Of a DNA stretch of 42,243 nt, positions 33,694-41,926 are shown in pieces. Numbering within the stretch: position 1 is the first letter of the stretch; the number at the start of each line of letters is the position of its first letter. Under the pieces are notes generated by a model, which was given only the letters and a program-made list of their open reading frames with translations, did no database searches and had not been told where the DNA came from. The position numbers were made by a program, and so were the translations under genes. This stretch comes from Rhodopirellula sp. (GTDB taxonomy: Bacteria > Planctomycetota > Planctomycetia > Pirellulales > Pirellulaceae), in NCBI GenBank assembly GCA_002701385.1, contig NZVD01000060.1:1-42243 (forward strand). Reading direction: 5' to 3'.

Positions 33694-36144
33694 TTATTCG
33701 TTTGCGGTAACAGTAATATTGTCGAGGTAAATCTCAGCATCCTTGGCGTTACCGTACAATCCAGGGCTACCTTGAGTAACGGGGACATCATCGATTGCTT
33801 CGAGCAACCACTCGGCTGGCTCTTCGCTTCCCTTTTCCCAAACTTTGGCTCGCAAAACAGCTTTGCCATCCTCAACAGCAACTCGGAATTTCAGCGTGTA
33901 CCACTGGTCTTCTTTCCAGGCAAAAGCCACAGACTTTGCCATCCGTTCCTGTGGAACCCAGGTACGAATCTGAAGACGCTGGCTTTCACCCTGCATATCC
34001 AGACAGTACCCCTGGCCTGTCAGACCTATATCAGGCAATTTGTCATTCGAGCGAGCGCCTTTGACATCCGCTTGAATTGTGTAATTGGACAAGTCTGAAT
34101 GTCCCATCCAGGATCGGCTTCGAGTCCCTTTTGGAATGGTCGTGATCTTAACCATGGCATTACTACCGTCGATCTCTCGAACCACATGGCGATAACGGGC
34201 ACCAACCCAGGTCACTGGAGGAGCTGTGAGATCATCAAAATCAAAGCTCCAGGGAAGATCCGGCACAATACGCACTCGGGCTCGCCCAGACAATTCACCA
34301 GCGGTGGCAGTAACATAAGCGGCCACGTGAGCAGCATCGGCTGACGAATTAAATGTATTACCTTCGATAGCTCCATAACCATCTACCGATAATTCTGCCC
34401 CTTCAGCTGGCCCAATTAATTGACCGGCAGCGTTATACAGCAAAACTTTGTACTCCTGCGATTGGCCGGGGCGAAGCAATGCATCCGCTGGTACCACTTG
34501 GAGATGAGCAGCCACCTGATCATCGGAAGCTGCTTCTTCCGGTTGTAGAATCTGTTCCTCAACTGCTGACGTCTTTTCCGCATCTTCGATACAGTACAAT
34601 CCACCACTGGTTTCGAGATAAAGGCGTCCATGAGAGACGATCGGGGATGCATTCATTGTTTCACTATTTGGCAGTCGTCCGCTCGACAGCTTCACTAGCC
34701 CCTGCTCCTCATCAGGTTGGAAAATAGCCCAGTTACCTGAATTCCCAACTGCGTAAATTTTTCCATCCGCATACAGAGGGCTTCCACGCATGACTCGACC
34801 TAACGCCAGCTTACGGCCGATTTGCTCGCCCGTTTCTAAATCATAGATATACACCTTGGCACGGTCATCAAAGCAATAAACACGGTTTCCAACGGCAATC
34901 GGGGATGATTTACCCATCATCACTTCTTCGTATTTCCAAAGTTCATGACTTTGAGTGACGTCGCCTTGCCCACTTCCGTCAATCAAAGCGACCGCACCCA
35001 TAGATGTTCCGACAATATTTTCTTCGCTATGACCGCTCAGTACTTTATCCCCAATAACCAACGGTGAAACATTGAGTCCACGGCGAGAGAATTTGTACTG
35101 CCAGATGTGGCTCCCTGTACGAGGCTGGATAGCCCATACGGCACCGTCACCGGAACCGAAGACGAGTGATTTTTGCCCTGATAAAGCAGTAACTGTTGGT
35201 GAACTGTAAGTTGTGTCATAGGGCAATGGACGAGTTCCTTTAAACCAGATAACTTCGCCTGTCGCTTTATCGAACGAAATGAAGCGGTGCGCTGGCTTAG
35301 CCATTTCTCCCCAACCAATCACGATCGAGCTGATGATCACCTGATTATCAACGATCACTGGCGTATTGGTTCGTCCACCATAAGTGCTCAGCAATCCAAA
35401 TCGTTCGTGGAGAGGCACTGACCAAATGGTTTCACCGGTTTCACCGTTGATGCATTGGAAGTATCCACAGACACCAAGTGCATAAATATTTCCAGTTTCC
35501 GGATCTGCCGTAACATTACTCCAACCAACACGAGTATCCGGGACATCGGATAGCCAAACATTAAATACGTTGGTCCAGATCGTCTCACCGGTTGCGGCAT
35601 TCAAACAAACAACCTGTTCTCGTTCACGGGATGATTCACGTTCTGCTCGGCAGAGCATATACAGACGCCCATTCATCACCACTGGAGTACTACGGCCTCC
35701 AAGGTCTGAACGCTTCCAACTCACATTACTTCCGGGACCACCATTTGGATCCCAGTCATCGACCAAACCTGATTCAGGTGAGATCCCGTTGGAACCGGGG
35801 CCTCGCCAAAACGTCCAGTCGATTCCATCACGTTCGACAGGTTCTCCCTGCAATGTCATAGGAATAGAGCTTGTTACCTCCTCGGCAGATTTTTCTGCTG
35901 GTTCTTCGGTAGGTTCTTCGGTAGGTTCTTCGGTAGGTTCTTCGGTAGGTTCTTCGGTAGGTTCTTCCGCATCTGGGTCCGTGTTATCGGTTTCTGCAGA
36001 TGTCTCCGGTTGTCCGGCCGGCGTGCTGTTGTTCGATGAATCATCAGAACATCCGCTGAACCCTAAAAACAGAACAACAAGTAGAATGGTCGCGACAGAT
36101 GTACTCACCCGAGACCACTTACTTTGAATCTGTTGCATGCGCAT
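33694..36144 (-). CDS. PQQ-repeat beta-propeller lipoprotein with LamG-like C-terminus
   Basis: I use the ATG at 36144, since AGGAA sits 6 nt upstream; ATGs at 36150 and 36138 are alternatives. The product is 816 aa. It has a lipoprotein signal with lipobox FSGC (Cys32 in this numbering), a TEEP-repeat spacer (about 55-80), and a PQQ-like beta-propeller (about 95-510) with blades such as CLNAATGETIWTN, CINGETGETIWSV and IYDLETGEQIGRK. An Ig-like linker (about 540-620) follows. The final 200 residues form a concanavalin-like sandwich (DLSNYTIQADVKG, WYTLKFRVAVEDGK, DAEIYLDNITV). The C-terminal domain suggests carbohydrate contact. It is the first gene of the tandem PQQ pair. Confidence 0.87.
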   Translation of the reverse strand: MRMQQIQSKWSRVSTSVATILLVVLFLGFSGCSDDSSNNSTPAGQPETSAETDNTDPDAEEPTEEPTEEPTEEPTEEPTEEPAEKSAEEVTSSIPMTLQGEPVERDGIDWTFWRGPGSNGISPESGLVDDWDPNGGPGSNVSWKRSDLGGRSTPVVMNGRLYMLCRAERESSREREQVVCLNAATGETIWTNVFNVWLSDVPDTRVGWSNVTADPETGNIYALGVCGYFQCINGETGETIWSVPLHERFGLLSTYGGRTNTPVIVDNQVIISSIVIGWGEMAKPAHRFISFDKATGEVIWFKGTRPLPYDTTYSSPTVTALSGQKSLVFGSGDGAVWAIQPRTGSHIWQYKFSRRGLNVSPLVIGDKVLSGHSEENIVGTSMGAVALIDGSGQGDVTQSHELWKYEEVMMGKSSPIAVGNRVYCFDDRAKVYIYDLETGEQIGRKLALGRVMRGSPLYADGKIYAVGNSGNWAIFQPDEEQGLVKLSSGRLPNSETMNASPIVSHGRLYLETSGGLYCIEDAEKTSAVEEQILQPEEAASDDQVAAHLQVVPADALLRPGQSQEYKVLLYNAAGQLIGPAEGAELSVDGYGAIEGNTFNSSADAAHVAAYVTATAGELSGRARVRIVPDLPWSFDFDDLTAPPVTWVGARYRHVVREIDGSNAMVKITTIPKGTRSRSWMGHSDLSNYTIQADVKGARSNDKLPDIGLTGQGYCLDMQGESQRLQIRTWVPQERMAKSVAFAWKEDQWYTLKFRVAVEDGKAVLRAKVWEKGSEEPAEWLLEAIDDVPVTQGSPGLYGNAKDAEIYLDNITVTANE
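35900..35971. repeat. 12-nt repeat array, second PQQ gene
   Basis: Five exact copies of GGTTCTTCGGTA (35900-35959) and a sixth, changed copy (to 35971) encode the TEEP tetrads of the spacer on the minus strand. The array is more uniform than the one in the neighbouring paralog, so it is probably a recent expansion. Confidence 0.9.
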
Positions 36145-36150
36145 AGTCAT

Positions 36151-36499
36151 TTCCTAAATCAAAGAATCCAAAAATTGCTTTAAGGGGAATGAGACGTCTT
36201 ATTACTAAAAAACAGTTCATCCCTAAGCATTTAGGATAAATCTGTGATCGCTGGTTAGCAAGGCTACGAAGCGTCTGTAGCGTGGAAATCCAATGTTACC
36301 CGCATACCTATATCGTCATGATTCTTAAACTCAAGAGGCCGTCGGATACCTTCAGTGGCAAAGCTATAATACAAACCGAAAACGTGACACTCAGCCAGAC
36401 CGAATTGTCAGGCTACCTAATTGTTTACCCACTGCATCCTGCTACGATAGAGAGCAGACAAACAAATTAACACTGAACGCGTGACTAGGTTGCATTGGC
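36151..36499. other. 349-nt divergent intergenic region
   Basis: This gap separates the PQQ lipoprotein gene (minus) from the helical protein gene (plus). It holds a possible plus-strand promoter (36422-36449). An open frame at 36282-36470 has no start signal or family support, and I do not count it as a gene. I see no RNA gene or palindrome. Confidence 0.5.
36422..36449 (+). promoter_or_regulatory. Possible housekeeping promoter
   Basis: TTGTTT (36422-36427) and TACGAT (36444-36449) are 16 nt apart and stand 51 nt before the ATG at 36500. The spacing and position fit a sigma-70-type promoter; the match to consensus is moderate. Confidence 0.33.
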
Positions 36500-37654
36500 A
36501 TGTCAGAAACACTCTACGACCAACTCGAAACCAGTATGGAAAATGGCGGAATCGATGCCGTTTTGGAAAAGTTGATTACCAGCCTACAGGCTGAAAAGAA
36601 GTACCATGAGCTTTTCGAAGCCTTAAAAATGCAGGTACGACACCGTATCGGCCTCCCTTTGCTTTACGGTGAATCCGGTGATGAACTGGAAGATTCTCAA
36701 CGAATAGCACTTGAAGACGGACTGATCGACGCCTGTCGTCAGGTAGGTATGGGACTGCTGGCAGAAGGCCGAATCTCCGAAGGGTATATGTACATGCGGC
36801 CTGTCGGTGATCGCCAGGCTGTCAAAGATCAACTCGACCAGATCGAAGTCGGTGACAATAACATTGATGAACTCGTGGAAGTCCTACTTCAGGAAGGGGT
36901 CGACGTCGAACGCGGATTTAAGATTGTGCTCGACAGCTATGGCACCTGTAACTCCATCACAACCTATGAAACGGTCGTTGCCCACAAATCTAAACCGGAA
37001 CAACGCAAAGTCGCCAAGTTATTACTAGATCATGTCCATACGGAACTGTTCAATAACGTGAAGTCTGATATTGAACATCGAAGTGAATCGACCCCAGAAG
37101 AAACTACTCTGGAAGGTTTGGTCACCAACCGTGAGTGGTTATTTGGCGAGCATGCTTATCACATTGACACGACACACCTTGCCTCCACCACTCGCTTTAG
37201 CCGCATCCTGGAAGATGAAGACAGTATTCGCAAGGCATTGGATTTAACTCACTACGGGCGATTACTCAACACACAATTCCAGTATGAAGGCGATGAACCG
37301 TTCACCGATATCTATCCCGATCACGCCTTATACTTCCAGGCTCTGCTCGGACAAAACACAGAACAGGCATTAGATCACTTCAAGCAAAAAGCCGACGAAG
37401 TCCCGCGAAACCAATGGGGCACAATGGCGGTCGAAGTTTATATTGATCTTCTCAACCGGATCGGTCAGATTGATCAGGCCATTGCAGCGACTGCTGAGTT
37501 AATTCAACCAGGCGAAAGAACTAGTGGACTAGCCCCCTCGCTTCTGGAGTTATGCGAGTCCAAAGGAGACTACTCTCAACTCGTCACCTCGTGTCGTGAT
37601 GCTCAGGATGTGCTTGGGTTTGCCACTGGGCTTATGAAAGCCACCACTTCATAA
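36500..37654 (+). CDS. Helical-repeat protein of unknown function
   Basis: This 384-residue protein is soluble, acidic and almost entirely helical. It has no signal peptide and no membrane helix. It starts MSETLYDQLETSMENGGIDAVLEKL. TPR-like helix pairs appear at both ends, for example IDACRQVGMGLLAEGRISEGYMYMR and YIDLLNRIGQIDQAIAATAEL, and the middle region has EHRSESTPEETTLEGLVTNREWLFG. I do not recognise a family and see no catalytic motif. The helix-pair pattern suggests protein-protein contact. There is no clear ribosome binding site. It is convergent with the LOG-family gene, 20 nt apart, with no operon partner. Confidence 0.75.
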   Translation: MSETLYDQLETSMENGGIDAVLEKLITSLQAEKKYHELFEALKMQVRHRIGLPLLYGESGDELEDSQRIALEDGLIDACRQVGMGLLAEGRISEGYMYMRPVGDRQAVKDQLDQIEVGDNNIDELVEVLLQEGVDVERGFKIVLDSYGTCNSITTYETVVAHKSKPEQRKVAKLLLDHVHTELFNNVKSDIEHRSESTPEETTLEGLVTNREWLFGEHAYHIDTTHLASTTRFSRILEDEDSIRKALDLTHYGRLLNTQFQYEGDEPFTDIYPDHALYFQALLGQNTEQALDHFKQKADEVPRNQWGTMAVEVYIDLLNRIGQIDQAIAATAELIQPGERTSGLAPSLLELCESKGDYSQLVTSCRDAQDVLGFATGLMKATTS

Positions 37655-37674
37655 GGGCGTATCATCAGCTCTAA

Positions 37675-38652
37675 CTATTGTTGATTAATAAAGTTAATCA
37701 GCTGGCGTAAACGCCCGTGGTTTCTGCGATTGAAGTGGGAGACCAATCTGGTTAGATCGTTGGTGGCCGGGTCGTCCTGCTCGTCATCCAACCTGCCGGT
37801 TTGAGTAAACGTACCGCTATTGAGAATATCTGCAAAGTCAGTATTTACCTGCTCCAAGGCTGATTCCGATAAAGGTTGTTTGAACCTCAACACAAGATCG
37901 CGTCCGACATAACGCATACTGTGATAATTTTTATAAAACTGCAGAATCTCATCTGCGGCTTCCTGATAATCTTCGGTTACCGAATACAAATGCAGGTCTT
38001 CAGGTGAGATCATTCCACCACCCAGTAATTCCTCGCGAACGAAGTTATCCAACATCTTCCAGTAATTCCCACCGGGAGCATCAGCCAGAATGATGGGGAC
38101 GACATCCCGCTTACCGGTTTGCACAAGCGTCAGCACTTCCATTGCTTCATCCATGGTCCCAAAGCCACCTGGGTAACAAACCACAGCATCACATTCTTTG
38201 ACAAACATGAGTTTACGAGTGAAGAAGTACTTCATGTTGACGAGCTTATGATCGCCATCGATTACCGCATTCGCCGACTGTTCGAAGGGCAACATAATAT
38301 TAAGTCCCATCGACATTTCTCGGCCGGCTCCTACATGCCCAGCTTCCATGATCCCGTGTGCTGCGCCGGTAATCACCATCCAGTCCCGTTCGGCCATTTC
38401 CCGACCAAAATCTACACAAGCCTGATAAGTTGGTTCTGAAGCCGGCGTACGAGCCGAACCGAATACTGTCACTTTGCGATGTTTTCGATAGGGAGCAAAT
38501 ACTTTGAAGGCATACCGCAACTCTCTTAAGGTGCGGCTGAGAATCTTCATATCACCGCGCGCGGGGTGATCTTCGGCAAGCCGTTGAGCTGAATCTCGAA
38601 TACGACGAATCAGATCATCAATTCGTTCCTGACGTTGCTGCTGTTCACTCAT
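37675..38652 (-). CDS. LOG-family protein (TIGR00730-type Rossmann fold)
   Basis: The 325-residue protein carries the signature PGGFGTMDEAMEVL (about residues 165-178), i.e. PGGxGTxxE. The usual earlier segments VTVFGSART (about 63-71) and VITGAAHGIMEAGHVGAG (about 95-112) are present too. LOG proteins are nucleoside monophosphate phosphoribohydrolases; some make cytokinin-like free bases from their nucleotides. The N-terminal helix of 60 residues and the C-terminal 100 residues extend the common 190-residue core, as in the long group of bacterial members. The ATG at 38652 has AGGAAA 8 nt upstream; the GTG at 38655 is an alternative. The cellular role here is not known. Confidence 0.88.
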   Translation of the reverse strand: MSEQQQRQERIDDLIRRIRDSAQRLAEDHPARGDMKILSRTLRELRYAFKVFAPYRKHRKVTVFGSARTPASEPTYQACVDFGREMAERDWMVITGAAHGIMEAGHVGAGREMSMGLNIMLPFEQSANAVIDGDHKLVNMKYFFTRKLMFVKECDAVVCYPGGFGTMDEAMEVLTLVQTGKRDVVPIILADAPGGNYWKMLDNFVREELLGGGMISPEDLHLYSVTEDYQEAADEILQFYKNYHSMRYVGRDLVLRFKQPLSESALEQVNTDFADILNSGTFTQTGRLDDEQDDPATNDLTRLVSHFNRRNHGRLRQLINFINQQ

Positions 38653-38745
38653 CACACATTTCCTGATTTAGTTACATTTCTAGTTTTTGACGTGCTCTTT
38701 CTATTGTTTCGATTTACTGGCTATTCGACAAATCAACTCATCCAC

Positions 38746-38795
38746 AAAAAAAGGCCTCCGGATGGTCGCTCCCCGCAGAGCAAATTCCGAAGACC
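38746..38795 (-). terminator. Intrinsic terminator of the 81-residue protein gene
   Basis: On the minus strand GGTCTTCGGA pairs over 10 positions with TCCGGAGGCC (two G-U pairs). The loop contains a smaller GCTC/GAGC stem, and seven T's follow (complement of 38746-38752). It begins 28 nt after the gene's stop at 38823. Confidence 0.85.
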
Positions 38796-38822
38796 AGGAT
38801 TTCCAGCTAACTTAAGTGACAA

Positions 38823-39068
38823 TTACGCCACGTTACGTACTTGCTGATACGCTTGAATGACTTCCAGTAAATCTTTACTGAGTTCAATTTGATCGTCCTG
38901 AAAGTCCTGTACCCAGACACGCTGGCTATGCAAAGCATCTGCCAGAGCGGGGAGAACATCACCGAGCTTCACTTTGACGTGAGTTTCCTGCTTCAAATGG
39001 TCCCAAACAGGTGTTTGTCCAGATATCGATCTGTGAGCGATATCGAAATCCAAAATACGACGAACCAT
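38823..39068 (-). CDS. Conserved-looking small protein of unknown function (81 aa)
   Basis: The 81-residue protein starts at the ATG at 39068 with MVRRILDFDIAHRSISGQTPVWDHLK and is acidic and mostly helical in its second half (LSKDLLEVIQAYQQVRN). It has no signal peptide, membrane helix or cysteine. A strong terminator follows it, and the sequence has natural composition, which argues for a real gene. I do not recognise the family. The next gene upstream is the divergent hemDE, 260 nt away. Confidence 0.6.
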   Translation of the reverse strand: MVRRILDFDIAHRSISGQTPVWDHLKQETHVKVKLGDVLPALADALHSQRVWVQDFQDDQIELSKDLLEVIQAYQQVRNVA

Positions 39069-39156
39069 TGAATCTATTCCCTACCTACCTGAGTTCCAGC
39101 GATAGCCAGCGGCTTGAGACAAACATCCTTGTTCGTCTCTTGTCAAAACCTGGCAC

Positions 39157-39174
39157 CACAGCATCCCTGCTGTG
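39157..39174. repeat. 7-bp hairpin upstream of hemDE
   Basis: CACAGCA (39157-39163) and TGCTGTG (39168-39174) pair exactly around a TCCC loop. It lies in the 260-nt divergent gap between the 81-residue gene and hemDE. It might be an operator or leader hairpin; support is position and symmetry only. Confidence 0.4.
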
Positions 39175-39328
39175 TGAATAGTGAATCGTCCGGTTCGGCA
39201 TTTCTCTTAGATGAAATTCAGTAATTCCTGATCTTTTCTTCCTCTTTTTCTACTTTCTGAAAAACCACTTAGGTCGTCGCCTCAAACACCCTCTCAATTT
39301 GCTCAGTGTGAGTTATATTGAAAACATA

Positions 39329-41260
39329 ATGAATCAATCTCAACCAGAACCAGATTTCGGCGGAATGCAGGTAGCTTCTTTTGAAAGTCGGCGTGCAGAT
39401 GATATTCGTCGACTCATTGAACGCTATCAGGGACAACCTCATGTCAGCCCCTCCATGCGAGAAGTGGCTCTGGAAGAAAATCGGCCGAGTATCGATTTAG
39501 CAAACCGCATCATGACCGGCGAGATCGACGTGTTTATCGTCATGACCGGCGTTGGATTTAAGCATCTGATCAAAGCGGTCGAACGCCATATCGATCTTGA
39601 CCGCTTCATCAACTGCCTCCGGGATATGACCACTGTAACACGTGGCCCTAAACCCGTTGCGGCAATGAAGGAATTCGGGATTACGCCAACCATTAAAGTT
39701 CCCTCGCCAAATACATGGAGGGAAATACTGTCAACTCTGGACATGGAATGCCCGGTCAATCATTTGACCATTGCAATCCAGGAATATGGGAAACCAAATC
39801 CAAGTCTGGTGGCGGGGCTGGAAGCCCGTGGAGCTCATATCCAAACCGTAAAAGTTTATCGTTGGGAGTTGCCCGAAGATATCGGTCCATTGGAAAAGAA
39901 TATTCGAACCATCGTGGCAGGTGAGATGGATGTGTTGATGTTCACATCCGCTCATCAGGTTACCAATCTCTTTAGTCTCGCCAAGCAAATGGGGCTGGAA
40001 GAGCAATTAACATCGCAGTTTGACGAATGTGTCGTGGTCTCGATTGGGCCCACCACCACAGAATGGATGAAACATCTGTCTCTTCCGGTTGACCTGGAAC
40101 CAGACAGCCCGAAAATGGGACCTATGGTGATCGCTGCCGCGCGATCAAGCCAAGACCTGAAACAAAGAAAGAAAAGGATTCGGCATATGCTATCCGGCCC
40201 GAGCTCTGATGTACTAGATCCCAATGCGCCGTGGTTTGACAGCCCGTTTATGAAAGCCTGCCGCGGTGAAAAGACTGATGTTACACCCGTCTGGCTCATG
40301 CGTCAGGCAGGTCGGTACATGAAAGAGTATCGAGACATCCGTAATAAAACCACGTTTTTGGAACTCTGCAAGCGTCCGGATCTCTGCGCCGAAATTATGG
40401 TAACAGCCGTCACCAAACTCGGTGTCGATGCTGCCATTATCTTCTCTGATCTACTCCCTATTCTCGAACCCATGGGGCTCGATTTGGAATTTGCCAAGGG
40501 GGAAGGCCCAGTTATTCACAATCCAATTCGTGAAATCAAAGATATCGAACGAGTCATGGAACTCGAAAGTGTCGAGTCACTTGATTTCGTAATGGAAACG
40601 GTCAAACAGACAAGACTGGAATTACCGGCGGATATGCCGTTGATTGGATTTTCCGGGGCTCCGTTTACTTTGGCGAGCTATGCCATCGAAGGTGGGTCCA
40701 GTCGTAACTATCTAAATACGAAAACGATTATGTATCGAGACGAAGGAGCTTGGAAAGAATTAATGCTCCGCTTCGTCCGCGCAATTACCAGATACCTAAA
40801 TGCTCAGATTGCTGCCGGAGCACAATGCGTCCAGCTCTTCGATTCCTGGGCAGGTTGCTTAGGCACGGACGATTACCGTCGGTATGTCCTACCTTACATT
40901 CAGGAGATCATCGCGGGGCTAACGCCAGGTGTTCCAGTGATTAATTTCGCCACAGGAAATCCGGCACTGCTACCACTCTTAGCCGAAGCAGGAACACGCG
41001 TTGTCGGTGTGGACTGGCGTGTGCGTCTGGATGACGCATGGGAAACCGTCGGACACGATCGTTCGGTTCAGGGTAATCTTGACCCACTCGTGCTTTTGGC
41101 GGATCGCGATACAATTCGCCGCCGTGCTCAGGAAGTATTAGATCAGGCTGCAGGCCGCCCCGGACACATCTTTAATCTGGGGCACGGTGTGCTTCAGCAA
41201 ACTCCGGTAGATAATGCAATCGCCTTAGTGGATGCCGTCCACGAATTGAGCTCAAGTTGA
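39329..41260 (+). CDS. hemDE: Uroporphyrinogen-III synthase / uroporphyrinogen decarboxylase fusion
   Basis: From the ATG at 39329 the protein is 643 aa and joins two heme pathway enzymes. Residues about 10-270 match HemD, which cyclises hydroxymethylbilane: VASFESRRADDIRRLIERY, DVFIVMTGVGFKHLI, LEARGAHIQTVKVYRW, DVLMFTSAHQVTNLF and SIGPTTTEWM. After a linker (about 270-297), residues about 298-640 are a full-length HemE. HemE shows WLMRQAGRYMKEYR, the catalytic Asp region IIFSDLLPILEPMG, FSGAPFTLASYAIEGGSS and the C-terminal FNLGHGVLQQTP. HemE decarboxylates the product of HemD, so the fusion joins consecutive steps. The TTG at 39299 is a less likely start. There is no clear ribosome binding site. 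Confidence 0.94.
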   Translation: MNQSQPEPDFGGMQVASFESRRADDIRRLIERYQGQPHVSPSMREVALEENRPSIDLANRIMTGEIDVFIVMTGVGFKHLIKAVERHIDLDRFINCLRDMTTVTRGPKPVAAMKEFGITPTIKVPSPNTWREILSTLDMECPVNHLTIAIQEYGKPNPSLVAGLEARGAHIQTVKVYRWELPEDIGPLEKNIRTIVAGEMDVLMFTSAHQVTNLFSLAKQMGLEEQLTSQFDECVVVSIGPTTTEWMKHLSLPVDLEPDSPKMGPMVIAAARSSQDLKQRKKRIRHMLSGPSSDVLDPNAPWFDSPFMKACRGEKTDVTPVWLMRQAGRYMKEYRDIRNKTTFLELCKRPDLCAEIMVTAVTKLGVDAAIIFSDLLPILEPMGLDLEFAKGEGPVIHNPIREIKDIERVMELESVESLDFVMETVKQTRLELPADMPLIGFSGAPFTLASYAIEGGSSRNYLNTKTIMYRDEGAWKELMLRFVRAITRYLNAQIAAGAQCVQLFDSWAGCLGTDDYRRYVLPYIQEIIAGLTPGVPVINFATGNPALLPLLAEAGTRVVGVDWRVRLDDAWETVGHDRSVQGNLDPLVLLADRDTIRRRAQEVLDQAAGRPGHIFNLGHGVLQQTPVDNAIALVDAVHELSSS

Positions 41261-41307
41261 TTGCAAAGTATCAGCAGGTTCCAGCAAGGGGCTGATCACT
41301 CTTCGTC

Positions 41308-41655
41308 TTAAATCTCTTTGTCGGAAATGCCAAATCGGAATTTCGCAGGACTGACGATTGGAGCTGGCTTCTTACGTTTGCCAGACAGCAGTTTTGTCGC
41401 TGATTCTTGCTCTTTGGATTTCGTTGTGGAACTCTTGGAGGTTTTCAACAACGGAGGAAGTGGATTGAAGACCTTGCTGGATTCAAGTAGCTTTGGGGAC
41501 GCTACGTCGAGATCCTTGAGTATCAATTCCAAGGCTTCTTGCAATGCGTTAGGACGTAAGGCTGGCCCTTGTGCCGGTAGCAGCTCTTTTGCTTTCAATT
41601 GCACCGTAAAGAAACAAAGAATTAGCAGTGCAATGGTAGTCTTGGTAATACGCAT
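41308..41655 (-). CDS. Small exported protein of unknown function (115 aa)
   Basis: The 115-residue protein has a clean signal peptide (about residues 1-22, MRITKTTIALLILCFFTVQL, cut after LKA). The mature part is short and rich in Ser, Lys, Pro and Leu, with no cysteine and little predicted fold. It starts at the ATG at 41655, preceded by a weak GGGAATGA-like site. It is convergent with hemDE, 47 nt apart, and divergent from a cupin gene. I do not recognise the family. A regulatory palindrome sits 114 nt upstream. Confidence 0.6.
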   Translation of the reverse strand: MRITKTTIALLILCFFTVQLKAKELLPAQGPALRPNALQEALELILKDLDVASPKLLESSKVFNPLPPLLKTSKSSTTKSKEQESATKLLSGKRKKPAPIVSPAKFRFGISDKEI

Positions 41656-41768
41656 GAGTCATTCCCGCCCTGATTCCGCTTATTCAAAACTGAAGTCTTG
41701 GAAATGTTATCGGGAACTGATTATTCAGAATATTGTTCTTCTACGGATATTATCGAATTCTGATAAGA

Positions 41769-41781
41769 TGTAACGATTACA
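41769..41781. promoter_or_regulatory. Palindrome TGTAA-CGA-TTACA, candidate operator
   Basis: Exact 5-nt half-sites flank CGA, in the 271-nt divergent gap between the 115-residue exported protein gene and the cupin gene. It differs from the element at 16465-16477 by one base over 13, and flanking purines are similar too, so one regulator could bind both. Confidence 0.4.
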
Positions 41782-41926
41782 AAAGAAATATATAGGTAAC
41801 ATATCAACCTTCCCCTATATGAAACACTGTTTTTTTAATTGTTTTTAGACTCATCAAAATTTTTCGTGCCGGGATCAAGGCTTAACGATACCCCAGTTCA
41901 CAAGTCCCAAAGCAACGTTACAGACG

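Noticed and set aside
33328-33730. Plus-strand frames with WLFGWLFG and AGSSAGSS repeats
   Set aside because: These are antisense readings of the EEP repeat array in the PQQ lipoprotein gene and have no start signal of their own.
36282-36470. 62-codon plus-strand frame in the PQQ upstream gap
   Set aside because: It overlaps the likely promoter and has no start signal or protein-like motif.
41261-41307. ATCAGC/GCTGAT hairpin between hemDE and the exported protein gene
   Set aside because: The loop is 15 nt, the stem is only 6 bp and there is no T-run, so it is too weak to list as a terminator.
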